Shown piece after piece: positions 1 through 6,240 of a stretch of 11,208 nucleotides of DNA. Source of the DNA: Desulfobacula sp. (GTDB lineage Bacteria > Desulfobacterota > Desulfobacteria > Desulfobacterales > Desulfobacteraceae). Every line of letters starts with the position of its first letter. Position 1 is the first letter of the stretch. The translations under genes were made by a program, and so were the position numbers. Under the pieces are notes generated by a model. It saw only the letters and a list, made by a program, of their open reading frames with translations, was not told where the DNA came from and ran no database searches. Location: contig JAOZRI010000042.1 in assembly GCA_029940235.1 (NCBI GenBank), forward strand, positions 1,189 to 12,396, read 5' to 3'.

Positions 1-7
1 ATTTTTC

Positions 8-340
8 TTAGAAGTCATCATCTACCGCCTTTGTTTTAGGTTTGATACGGCGTGGCATGAGAGCTATTTTATGGTTTGTATTCTCTATGCTTATCGAAAG
101 AGGGAGCCTGTCTTGTTCAAACAAGTTAAGACCCACTAAAGCCGCGGCCTCAAAGGCCAGCCCAATGGCACAGGTCATTTCACCACGTTCTATCTTTTGT
201 AGTGTTGCTCTTGATATGCCAGCCCTGTCAGCCAAATTTTGCTCAGACCGCTTTCTTTGTTTACGAGCAAGTTTGATTTGCTTTCCGAGTAATAGAGCAG
301 CTTCTTGAGCGTATTTCGAATATGTTCTTTGTTTTGTCAT
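8..340 (-). CDS. HipB-like XRE-family helix-turn-helix regulator (probable antitoxin/autorepressor)
   Basis: This 110-residue DNA-binding protein has a Cro/C1-type helix-turn-helix at about residues 19-70, including the segment LADRAGISRATLQKIERG. It ends in the acidic tail AVDDDF, which I recall as typical of small HipB-like regulators encoded just before a HipA-type kinase. The ATG at 340 is chosen because GGTGGT precedes it at ribosome-binding distance. A longer in-frame start at 427 would place an operator palindrome inside the coding sequence and add a non-conserved hydrophobic stretch. The gene reads off the left edge, so a hipA-like partner would begin at or beyond base 1; none is visible. 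Three palindromes upstream suggest the protein represses its own promoter. The HTH call is firm. The toxin-antitoxin role is inferred from resemblance, and a stand-alone regulator is the alternative. Confidence 0.8.
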   Translation of the reverse strand: MTKQRTYSKYAQEAALLLGKQIKLARKQRKRSEQNLADRAGISRATLQKIERGEMTCAIGLAFEAAALVGLNLFEQDRLPLSISIENTNHKIALMPRRIKPKTKAVDDDF

Positions 341-380
341 CAGCACCACCAAGAAAAAATGATTGCCTGAATAGCCATTA

Positions 381-394
381 ACTATTGTAATAGT
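381..394. promoter_or_regulatory. Operator-like palindrome, copy 1
   Basis: ACTATT-GT-AATAGT has perfect 6-bp arms around a 2-bp centre. It lies just downstream of the candidate -10 of the leftward promoter, where a bound repressor would block initiation. It is the most divergent of three copies, lacking the outer G of the G/C pair. Confidence 0.6.
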
Positions 395-398
395 CATC

Positions 399-427
399 AT
401 GGTAGCATTCTTTTTGGAGAAGATCAA
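399..427 (-). promoter_or_regulatory. Candidate sigma70-type promoter of the HTH regulator
   Basis: On the minus strand TTGATC (422-427) is followed by 17 bp and TACCAT (399-404). Each hexamer matches consensus at 4 of 6 positions. The promoter is framed by operator copies 1 and 2 and lies about 60 bp upstream of the chosen start codon. The prediction rests on spacing and context and is moderate at best. Confidence 0.4.
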
Positions 428-432
428 GCTTT

Positions 433-448
433 GACTATTTTAATAGTC
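433..448. promoter_or_regulatory. Operator-like palindrome, copy 2
   Basis: GACTATT-TT-AATAGTC has perfect 7-bp arms with a TT centre. It sits immediately upstream of the candidate -35 of the leftward promoter. Its centre is 53 bp from copy 1 and 31 bp from copy 3, close to whole numbers of helical turns (about 5 and 3), so bound dimers would lie on one DNA face. Confidence 0.7.
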
Positions 449-463
449 GTTAGGTATATTAAT

Positions 464-479
464 GACTATTAAAATAGTC
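464..479. promoter_or_regulatory. Operator-like palindrome, copy 3
   Basis: GACTATT-AA-AATAGTC has the same 7-bp arms as copy 2 with an AA centre. It is the copy farthest from the regulator gene and could support cooperative binding by the HTH protein. A rightward ORF (462-671) would begin inside it, which argues against that ORF. Confidence 0.7.
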
Positions 480-807
480 GTTTTGTTGAATGTTATTCTT
501 TCTTTCAATGCACGTATTTGCAAGTTTTTCATTTGTGAAGTTATTAAAAAATATAAGATTGAAATACGATTAATTTATTCAGCAGAAGAGATCGAGAGAT
601 TGGGCAAATCCGCCGCTAATCTTTTTAATTCTGCTCGTTCATTTTTGCTCAATCCTATGGAAAAAGGTTGAGGATATGATGTTTTTGTGGTAGAAGGTTT
701 TTCATTACGTAACAGCCTGTCGAGAAGGGCAGAAACCAAAGCATGAAAGAATCAAAATGGTTAGCTGTTCTTTCATATAAATAGAAAAAAAGTTTTGATA
801 AAATTTC
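480..807. other. Region without a convincing gene
   Basis: Apart from the 46-bp hairpin repeat near its right end, I see no supported gene. A 69-codon rightward frame (462-671) starts within an operator palindrome, has no clear ribosome-binding site, and its translation resembles no family I recognise. It may be decayed coding sequence or chance. The AT-rich run 783-807 leads into the glycosyltransferase start without an obvious Shine-Dalgarno. Confidence 0.5.
737..782 (+). repeat. 46-bp hairpin repeat, left copy
   Basis: This 46-bp sequence matches the reverse complement of 5185-5230 at 41 of 46 positions. The mismatches are four adjacent bases (756-759) and base 767. It contains the inverted repeat ATGAAAGAA (743-751) / TTCTTTCAT (768-776), so it can fold into a hairpin. 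The similarity stops abruptly at both ends, which marks it as a discrete element. It ends 25 bp before the glycosyltransferase start. Confidence 0.75.
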
Positions 808-1629
808 ATGAGCTATCCTCTTGTAAGCGTTATCTTACCCACATATAATCGTGCCTGGACATTGAAAACAGCCATTGATTCAGTCCTTTCTCAAGTATAT
901 CCTAATATTGAGCTCATTGTCATTGATGATGGATCTCAAGATAACACTCAAGAATTACTTAAAGAGTACAATAATAAAATTACAATTTTATTCCAGGAGA
1001 ATGCAGGAGTAAGTTCTGCAAGAAATTTTGGAATAAAAAAAAGCAGAGGTGAGTTTATAGCTCTTCTTGATTCTGACGATGCCTGGGACAAAAGAAAAAT
1101 ATCCTGTCAAATAGAGTTTTTTAAGGCAAATCCCAAAGCTTTGATTTGTCAGACCGAGGAGATCTGGATAAGGAATCATAAAAGAGTAAATCCAAAAATT
1201 AAACATAAAAAACCCTCTGGAATGATATTTGAACCATCATTACATCTCTGCCTTGTAAGTCCTTCTGCAGTTATGATGAAAAAAGAGATATTTGAGCTTA
1301 AGGGGTATTTTAATGAAGATTTTACAGTGTGTGAAGATTATGATTTGTGGCTGCGAATCAGTGCAAGTATCCCTGTTTATTTAATTGATAAGCCCTATAC
1401 AATTAAAAATGGCGGGCATAAGGACCAGCTTTCAAGTTTGCATTCCCAGGATAAATTTCGAATTCATTCATTAAAAGATCTTCTTGCTTCCAATACTTTG
1501 ACACAGGATCAGGTTTTAAAGACAAAAAAAGTTCTAAAGAAAAAATGCATAATTTATGGGAATGGCTGCATGAAACGCTTACGAAAAGAAGAGGGTGAAT
1601 ACTATTTAAACCTTGTTTTGGAACTATGA
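808..1629 (+). CDS. Family 2 glycosyltransferase (GT-A fold)
   Basis: The 273-residue product is a cytoplasmic GT-A glycosyltransferase expected to move a sugar from a nucleotide-sugar to a glycan or lipid acceptor. The nucleotide-binding start is SVILPTYNRA (residues 7-16), followed by VIDDGSQDNT (38-47). The metal-binding motif is DSDD (88-91), and CEDYDLWLRI near residue 190 supplies the likely catalytic-base region. There are no membrane segments. The length is normal to slightly short for stand-alone members, and the end after GEYYLNL looks abrupt. The start lacks a clear ribosome-binding site, so the 5' end is less certain than the body. No other polysaccharide gene is nearby, so this is an orphan whose acceptor cannot be deduced. 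It converges on the FapA-like gene with only 49 bp between them and lies inside the pair of 46-bp repeats, suggesting accessory status. Confidence 0.88.
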   Translation: MSYPLVSVILPTYNRAWTLKTAIDSVLSQVYPNIELIVIDDGSQDNTQELLKEYNNKITILFQENAGVSSARNFGIKKSRGEFIALLDSDDAWDKRKISCQIEFFKANPKALICQTEEIWIRNHKRVNPKIKHKKPSGMIFEPSLHLCLVSPSAVMMKKEIFELKGYFNEDFTVCEDYDLWLRISASIPVYLIDKPYTIKNGGHKDQLSSLHSQDKFRIHSLKDLLASNTLTQDQVLKTKKVLKKKCIIYGNGCMKRLRKEEGEYYLNLVLEL

Positions 1630-1678
1630 CAGACTGCTGCATAATGATCTATTTAGCGAGAGCTTATCAAGAGTGGTT

Positions 1679-4090
1679 TTAAGGATCTGAAACTGTCATT
1701 TCATAAAATTTGACTCCATCCTGATCCACCGTAAGTTCCTGGATTTTACAGCAAGAGGCATTCTCTTTTAAAATCAGGGTGGAGTTAGGTCCTTTTATCA
1801 TTGTATCCTGGGCAATGGTTTGGGCAATAGTAATCACTGGTTTTGGCCTCTCTTTTTTAGAAAACTCTGTTAAGGCTTTTTTTTCCAGCATAAAAGATTT
1901 ATTTTTCTCTTCTGCCAAACTGAATTGCTCTTTTAAACGGTCAATATCCTCTGCAATTTTGTCCTGGCCTTCAAATATTTTGTTTAATTCAAGTTCAGCT
2001 TGTTTTGCCTGTTTTTCAAGTTTTTTTATTTCCATTGCATTGTGGGCCATACCAGAATTTTTTAACTCTTTTATATCCAGCTGGGCTCGATCCTGGATAT
2101 GGGCTTTTTTAGATACCTGTTTATAGAGTTCCTGATCCTCATCTTCAAGTGTTTTAATCTCATCTTTTAATAAGTCAGCTCTGCTTACAGATGTTGTTAA
2201 GGATTCCTGAATCTTTTCTGTAAGCATATCTATATGTTTATCCACCCCTATATTGAGCCTGGCAGGTTTTGCAGACAAAGTGCCGATTTTACCAGCCTCA
2301 ATTCCCATTTTTGCTGCTATTTTTGAGGCTATTATACGTCCTGACCGGTTTTGGCAGCTTCCGCTTAATATAATATCAGAATCTATAATCTCCTTTGATA
2401 TCTCAAGATTGCCAAAAGAGACGATTTTTGAATGGTTGATAAATTTTGCATAAATGTTGCCCTGGGTGGAAATTTTTGAGTCTGTAATTCCTGCAGAGAT
2501 ATTTAAATCTCCGGACAACTCTATAAAGGCACCTTCTATCTCCTTGGCAGTAAGATTTACCCCTTTTATGGTAAACCCCTCTTTAACCATGCCCTTAACA
2601 ACAATATTACCTTTAAAATCAATATTACCGGTTTCAAAATCAACATCCCCGGGTATGGAAAGTTCCGGATTTACGGTAATAGTACCCATGGCATCAAGGT
2701 TTGGCTGTCCGTCAAGGGCAGCATGAATTGTCAGCTCATCTTCTGAAATTTGTGTTCCAGGGCCTGCTGTAAAAATCGGATCAATAAATTCATCAACTTT
2801 AATTGGGTTTCCTGTAACATCAATTCCGGGTTTACCCTCTTTTACCGGTGTTTTAACTGCCAGTACATCGCCTTTGTTAACAAAGGGAATATCACCTCTA
2901 TCTTTAAAGTCAATACTCCCATCTTCATTGATTTTGCCTGGATTTGTATATTCAGTTTTAAAATTATATTTTATTTCCCCTTGGCACCCTTGAACTGGTT
3001 CTTCACCTGTGGCAATAAGAATTTTGTCTATAAATGATGTTTCTATCCAGGATTCAATTGTGATGTTCTCAACTATACCATAGGAAATATGGTTCTCTTT
3101 GAGCAGCTCTAAAATGTCTGCGAGCGTGGCTTGTGGAGCATCACTTGTAAAAGTGTTATTTTTTTTAAGATATGCTTTTACCTGGTTTTCAGAAAATGAA
3201 ATTTCAAAGGGCTCATCAGAAGTTTCACCTGTGGATAAGTCAGTTGACTCACTGCTGGTTTTATCCTTAGTAAGAGTTAAAGCAGCAGTAATTATTTTTT
3301 TTATGGTTTCAGACAAACCAGAATCACTGTTTTGTGCTTTATCCTGTTCCTGATTTAAAATTGCTGAAAAATCAAGTTTTACCGCTTTGGAATCATAACT
3401 GCTTGTAAGCTTATCAAAAAAGCCTTTGATGGTTTTGCAAGCAGCGATAAATTCATTTTGAAAAACCTCCTGTGAAGGTTGAATCTCTTTTTGTTCCATC
3501 ATGTTTTCAAGAGAGACCTCTCCATTTGACTTATTTTCAAGCTCTCTTTTTTCTGATTTTAATTTTAACACCGTTTGCTTTTTTTTCTTAATGATTTGTG
3601 AATATTTTTCATCCTTTTTTTTAAGATTTTGTGCGTTTTGAAGCATCTGTCTGTTTTTGTGCAGAATGTCCATTTTGAAATGTTGCTGTTTTTTTGCACG
3701 CATAAATTGCTTAAAACAGTTTTTCGCTTGAAAAATAAGATCCTGATCCTTAAATGGGGAAGTGATACAGGCATTGATGTTTGCCTTGTGAATTGCACTG
3801 ATTAAAGTCTCTAATTTGTCAGCAGGAACAAGAAGCATCCTCTGGGTTAAAGGTGACACAGTTTTGACTTTGCGTAAAATATCATCGCCATCCATTTTTG
3901 GCAGTTTATAATTGCAGATAAAAAGGGCAAATGGTGATTTTTCCGCTTGACCAAGAGTCTCCAACGCATCTTTGGAAACCTGTTCACAGATGACATCCCA
4001 GCCTCCTTTAATCAAAACTGATTCAGCATGTTCCCGAATATCATCATTTTGATCAAGGATAATGGCTTTTGGTTTTTTTTTCTCAGTCAC
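1679..4090 (-). CDS. Pseudo-receiver / FapA (DUF342) beta-helix protein
   Basis: The 803-residue protein has four parts. Residues 7-125 form a receiver-like domain with key residues lost: the phospho-acceptor position is Asn60 (FICNYKLPKMDG), the conserved Thr is Val88 and the conserved Lys is Ser111, so it should not be phosphorylated normally. A Lys-rich coiled coil (about 130-190) and a variable linker follow. Residues about 355-620 form a FapA/DUF342 domain with repeated strand motifs such as GDVDFETGNIDFKGNI. A second coiled coil (about 620-745) precedes a short tail. FapA-family proteins are linked to flagellar assembly or polar regulation in some bacteria, but no flagellar gene is present here. 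The start is GTG at 4090, overlapping the upstream stop as GTGA, which implies translational coupling. A run of nine A's follows within codons 4-6. The domain assignment is firm; the function is unknown. Confidence 0.85.
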   Translation of the reverse strand: MTEKKKPKAIILDQNDDIREHAESVLIKGGWDVICEQVSKDALETLGQAEKSPFALFICNYKLPKMDGDDILRKVKTVSPLTQRMLLVPADKLETLISAIHKANINACITSPFKDQDLIFQAKNCFKQFMRAKKQQHFKMDILHKNRQMLQNAQNLKKKDEKYSQIIKKKKQTVLKLKSEKRELENKSNGEVSLENMMEQKEIQPSQEVFQNEFIAACKTIKGFFDKLTSSYDSKAVKLDFSAILNQEQDKAQNSDSGLSETIKKIITAALTLTKDKTSSESTDLSTGETSDEPFEISFSENQVKAYLKKNNTFTSDAPQATLADILELLKENHISYGIVENITIESWIETSFIDKILIATGEEPVQGCQGEIKYNFKTEYTNPGKINEDGSIDFKDRGDIPFVNKGDVLAVKTPVKEGKPGIDVTGNPIKVDEFIDPIFTAGPGTQISEDELTIHAALDGQPNLDAMGTITVNPELSIPGDVDFETGNIDFKGNIVVKGMVKEGFTIKGVNLTAKEIEGAFIELSGDLNISAGITDSKISTQGNIYAKFINHSKIVSFGNLEISKEIIDSDIILSGSCQNRSGRIIASKIAAKMGIEAGKIGTLSAKPARLNIGVDKHIDMLTEKIQESLTTSVSRADLLKDEIKTLEDEDQELYKQVSKKAHIQDRAQLDIKELKNSGMAHNAMEIKKLEKQAKQAELELNKIFEGQDKIAEDIDRLKEQFSLAEEKNKSFMLEKKALTEFSKKERPKPVITIAQTIAQDTMIKGPNSTLILKENASCCKIQELTVDQDGVKFYEMTVSDP

Positions 4091-4842
4091 TTGATTTCAC
4101 CTTTAATATCAGGCATTTCAAAACCATTTCGATAGGATATTTCATTGAATTGATTATAAAGCTCTTTGATTGTATTGCTAAAAAGAGTTGCTGTCTTTTC
4201 AGGGTCAATACCCTGGTCATTTTTTATATGGGGTTTTATTTCATCAATAATCTGTTCTGGTGTTAAATTTGAATTTTCAGGTGTTTGAACGGAAAGATCT
4301 TTAATTTCTGTGTTTAATGTTTCAATCTCATTGTCAAGTCCTTGGATTACTTTATTGTTAGCTTTTGTGACGTCCATTAACTGGCAATTGAGCTCATATA
4401 ATTTTTTGCTCTGGGTTTTTGCAAGTTTTAAAAGTTCTTTATCTTCAAGAAACAGATCAAAGAGTTTGATACTGGAGATGATCGCTTTTTCAAGGCTCTC
4501 TTTAGTATGTGGTTTAACAATAAAATTCTGGATTGCCCCTTTGTTGACCGCATTAATAATAGTATCAACTTGAGAGTGGGATGTCATCAAAACCCTGATG
4601 GTATCAGGTATGATTTCTCGTGCATGCTCAAGGATTTGAGTTCCTGTCATACCTTCAAGACCCTGATCTGTAATTATGACAGAAAAAGATTTATTAGCTT
4701 TTTTGATCTCTTCCAATGCAAAATCGCCGCTAGTTACAAAAACATGATCAATTTTTTTTGTCTGACAGACATCTTCAAAGGCTTTACCAATTTTTTTGTC
4801 ATCATCAACAACAAGAATTTTATGCTGGTATTTAGATTCCAT
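4087..4842 (-). CDS. Response regulator with intact receiver and novel C-terminus
   Basis: The 251-residue product begins with a complete receiver domain: acidic pocket D13-D15 (ILVVDDDKKIG), phospho-acceptor Asp59 (VIITDQGLEGMTG), Thr87 (VLMTSH) and Lys110 (IVKPHT). After about residue 125 comes a coiled-coil-prone helix, and then a C-terminal segment (LTPEQIIDEIKPHI onward) that I cannot assign. There is no DNA-binding, GGDEF, EAL or HD-GYP output, so it probably acts through protein contacts. The ATG at 4842 is preferred because AGAGG (4850-4854, minus strand) lies 7 nt upstream; an earlier in-frame ATG at 4920 lacks this and adds an unrelated leader. The stop overlaps the GTG of the FapA-like gene, so the two are co-translated and likely partners. 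No histidine kinase is in the window. Confidence 0.88.
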   Translation of the reverse strand: MESKYQHKILVVDDDKKIGKAFEDVCQTKKIDHVFVTSGDFALEEIKKANKSFSVIITDQGLEGMTGTQILEHAREIIPDTIRVLMTSHSQVDTIINAVNKGAIQNFIVKPHTKESLEKAIISSIKLFDLFLEDKELLKLAKTQSKKLYELNCQLMDVTKANNKVIQGLDNEIETLNTEIKDLSVQTPENSNLTPEQIIDEIKPHIKNDQGIDPEKTATLFSNTIKELYNQFNEISYRNGFEMPDIKGEIK

Positions 4843-4891
4843 ATATAAACCTCTATGGGTGCTTTGCTTGACCATTCTTTCTATCGATACA

Positions 4892-4920
4892 ACAATACAC
4901 ACATACAAATAACAGGTCAA
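4892..4920 (-). promoter_or_regulatory. Candidate sigma70 promoter for the response regulator operon
   Basis: On the minus strand TTGACC (4915-4920) is followed by 17 bp and TATTGT (4892-4897). It lies about 50 bp upstream of the response-regulator start and has standard spacing. No operator overlapping it was recognised. Confidence 0.5.
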
Positions 4921-5025
4921 TTAAAATAAAACTTTCCCCGGACATTGAGTCTGGCTTTTGGCGTGCATTAAAACAAAACTTGCATGATGTAAAAACCTGT
5001 CGGCCTATACCAATGATGGTAGCTT

Positions 5026-5041
5026 TAATATAGCTATATTA
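5026..5041. promoter_or_regulatory. 16-bp perfect palindrome, possible operator
   Basis: TAATATAGCTATATTA is self-complementary over all 16 bases. It lies in the divergent spacer, 10 bp before an exact TTGACA hexamer. Its AT-rich composition raises the chance expectation, so an operator role is only suggested. Confidence 0.35.
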
Positions 5042-5184
5042 TAATCCAATATTGACAAACCTTAAAAGATATGAGACTTGAGGTATGTAATTTGGAAATT
5101 TATAATAAGTTAAACTGGGAAAGATATTTCTTTTTTTTAAAATTATTAATTTCAATGCTTGTTGTAAATGGCTTGCAAACATTA

Positions 5185-5230
5185 ATTTATATGAAAGAAT
5201 AGCTAACGGCCTTGATTCTTTCATGCTTTG
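5185..5230 (-). repeat. 46-bp hairpin repeat, right (inverted) copy
   Basis: The reverse complement matches 737-782 at 41 of 46 bases. The internal inverted repeat is ATGAAAGAAT (5191-5200) / ATTCTTTCAT (5215-5224), one pair longer than in the left copy. Both copies point inward. No matching target duplication is visible just outside either copy. Confidence 0.75.
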
Positions 5231-5236
5231 CTGTGT

Positions 5237-5256
5237 GGTGGATAACCAGATCCACC
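5237..5256 (+). other. Small hairpin in the leader of the DUF6125-like gene
   Basis: GGTGGAT (5237-5243) and ATCCACC (5250-5256) form a perfect 7-bp stem with a 6-nt loop, ending 26 bp before the start codon. No T run follows, so it is not an intrinsic terminator. It may influence translation or be incidental. Confidence 0.35.
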
Positions 5257-5282
5257 TCATGGCGGTTAGTCAAAAGGAACAC

Positions 5283-6029
5283 ATGGTTATGACAGATGAC
5301 AACTATAATCCCCAGGATCTTGATAAAACCTTGAAATCAAAATTGCTTGTTGACATGTTAACCAGAATTGTAGTCCATTATGGACTCTGGTTTACGGAAG
5401 TAAGACATCAGATGGGTATGGAAAAAGCTCTGGATGTGCTTGAAAATGCAACCCAGAAAACTGTTTCCATTGGGATGAAAAAAATTGCTGATGTATTAGA
5501 CTTCCAGATTGAAGATGGCTTACCCAAACCCTTGCTGGATCTTAAAGAAGAAAAAATTGATGCTCTTATGGATGCTGTGGCAAAAAACTGGCTTGTCAAT
5601 GATGGTGTGTGGTTTCAGTCTGTTGAATTTGATAATGGCATGAATGATGCCAAAAGGTGTAATGACTCGTGCTGGGCGCAGTTTTCTCCCTATGAAGCCT
5701 TTGCCATTAAAAAATTTTTAAACCTGGATGATGATTGTGGTCTTGAAGGGTTGAAAAAAGCATTGAATTTCAGGATGTACTCTTTAATAAATGTACAGTC
5801 CATTGTTGATGAGGGCAAAGAGAGTTTTGTATTTCAAATGAATGACTGCAGAGTGCAGTCTGCAAGAAAAAGAAAAAAACTTGATGATTACCCCTGCAAA
5901 TCAGCCGGACTGGTTGAATATGAATATTTTGCAAGGTCCATTGATAAAAGAATTAAAACCCAGTGCATAGGGTGCCCGCCGGATGATCATCCTGATGAGT
6001 GGTTTTGTGCCTGGCGGTTTAGTATTTGA
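5283..6029 (+). CDS. DUF6125-like cysteine-rich cytosolic protein
   Basis: The 248-residue soluble protein resembles the DUF6125 family of anaerobic bacteria. The family signature is LVDMLTRIVVHYGLWFTEV near the N-terminus and a conserved C-terminal region with CKSAGLVEYEYFARSIDKRI and CIGCPPDDHP. Cysteines at 189, 205, 228, 231 and 242 cluster in the last 60 residues, with a CxxC at 228-231. This could bind metal or form a catalytic centre; a distant relation to ATC hydrolase-like proteins is possible. AAGGA (5274-5278) precedes ATG 5283, while a second in-frame ATG at 5289 fits almost as well. The in-frame ATG at 5223 lies inside the 46-bp repeat and is unlikely. The gene reads in the same direction as the carboxyltransferase genes, but a 211-bp structured spacer separates them. 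The reaction is unknown. Confidence 0.75.
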   Translation: MVMTDDNYNPQDLDKTLKSKLLVDMLTRIVVHYGLWFTEVRHQMGMEKALDVLENATQKTVSIGMKKIADVLDFQIEDGLPKPLLDLKEEKIDALMDAVAKNWLVNDGVWFQSVEFDNGMNDAKRCNDSCWAQFSPYEAFAIKKFLNLDDDCGLEGLKKALNFRMYSLINVQSIVDEGKESFVFQMNDCRVQSARKRKKLDDYPCKSAGLVEYEYFARSIDKRIKTQCIGCPPDDHPDEWFCAWRFSI

Positions 6030-6063
6030 GTTTTAAATTTTGAATGGTTAATTTTAAATAAAG

Positions 6064-6076
6064 GCGGGAAACCCGC
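6064..6076 (+). other. GC-rich hairpin after the DUF6125-like gene
   Basis: GCGGG-AAA-CCCGC is a perfect 5-bp GC stem with a three-base loop, 35 bp after the stop codon. No T run follows directly. It immediately abuts the larger inverted repeat 6077-6142, and the two may act together. Confidence 0.45.
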
Positions 6077-6150
6077 AAGTTATCAGTTGCAAGTTGCAAC
6101 TTGTCAGTTGTCAGTTGTCAGTATGCTGAACACTGATAACTTTTTCTTGT
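6077..6150 (+). terminator. Nested inverted repeat followed by T runs
   Basis: AAGTTATCAGT (6077-6087) is exactly complementary to ACTGATAACTT (6132-6142). TTTTTCTTGTTTTTTT follows, as in an intrinsic terminator for the DUF6125-like gene. The 44-nt interior holds a 14-bp perfect palindrome CAAGTTGCAACTTG (6090-6103) and three tandem 7-mers. The large loop is unusual for a simple terminator, so a leader or regulatory role for the downstream carboxyltransferase is possible. Confidence 0.5.
6101..6121 (+). repeat. Three tandem TTGTCAG heptamers
   Basis: Three exact copies of TTGTCAG run head to tail inside the loop of the 6077-6142 inverted repeat. Such short tandems can change copy number by slippage or serve as a protein-binding array. 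Confidence 0.8.
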
Positions 6151-6179
6151 TTTTTTGATAGAAACGAAGGAGTAAGGCA

Positions 6180-6196
6180 CTAAAGGTCAGAAGCCT
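6180..6196 (+). repeat. 17-bp leader repeat, copy 1
   Basis: CTAAAGGTCAGAAGCCT is identical to 7881-7897. Both copies are followed by an A-rich AAAA..TAA stretch and lie 27-45 bp before a start codon (here the 12S-like gene). A similar GAGTTTT...AATAAAGG segment precedes each copy (6029-6064 and 7821-7850). Confidence 0.75.
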
Positions 6197-6240
6197 GAAA
6201 ATTAAGAATTAAGAATTATATAATAGAGAGGTTATAGATT

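Larger units (their letters stand above)
4921..5282. other. Divergent intergenic region
   Basis: No gene is supported between the leftward response-regulator promoter and the rightward DUF6125-like gene. The region holds a 16-bp perfect palindrome (5026-5041), an exact TTGACA (5052-5057) without a well-placed -10, an AT-rich stretch with a run of T's, the right copy of the 46-bp repeat and a small hairpin. Confidence 0.6.

Noticed and set aside
341..427. N-terminal extension of the HTH regulator to the ATG at 427
   Set aside because: It would run through an operator and the candidate -10, and the added residues do not fit the family; the ATG at 340 has GGTGGT upstream.
462..671. Rightward 69-codon frame as a gene divergent from the HTH regulator
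   Set aside because: Its start lies inside an operator palindrome, it lacks a clear ribosome-binding site and the translation shows no recognisable family.
724..735. Twelve-base match GAAGGGCAGAAA to the reverse complement of 10552-10563
   Set aside because: Too short and flanks do not align well; it may belong to a dispersed repeat family but could be chance.
3565..3798. Alternative-frame minus-strand frame within the coiled-coil region, possible frameshift product
   Set aside because: It is a shadow of the long FapA-like frame; runs of eight A's encode Lys residues and the main frame is continuous.
6195..6224. CTGAAA-18-TATAAT as promoter of the 12S-like gene
   Set aside because: Transcription would start within or after the ribosome-binding site GAGAGG at 6226-6231, leaving no usable leader.
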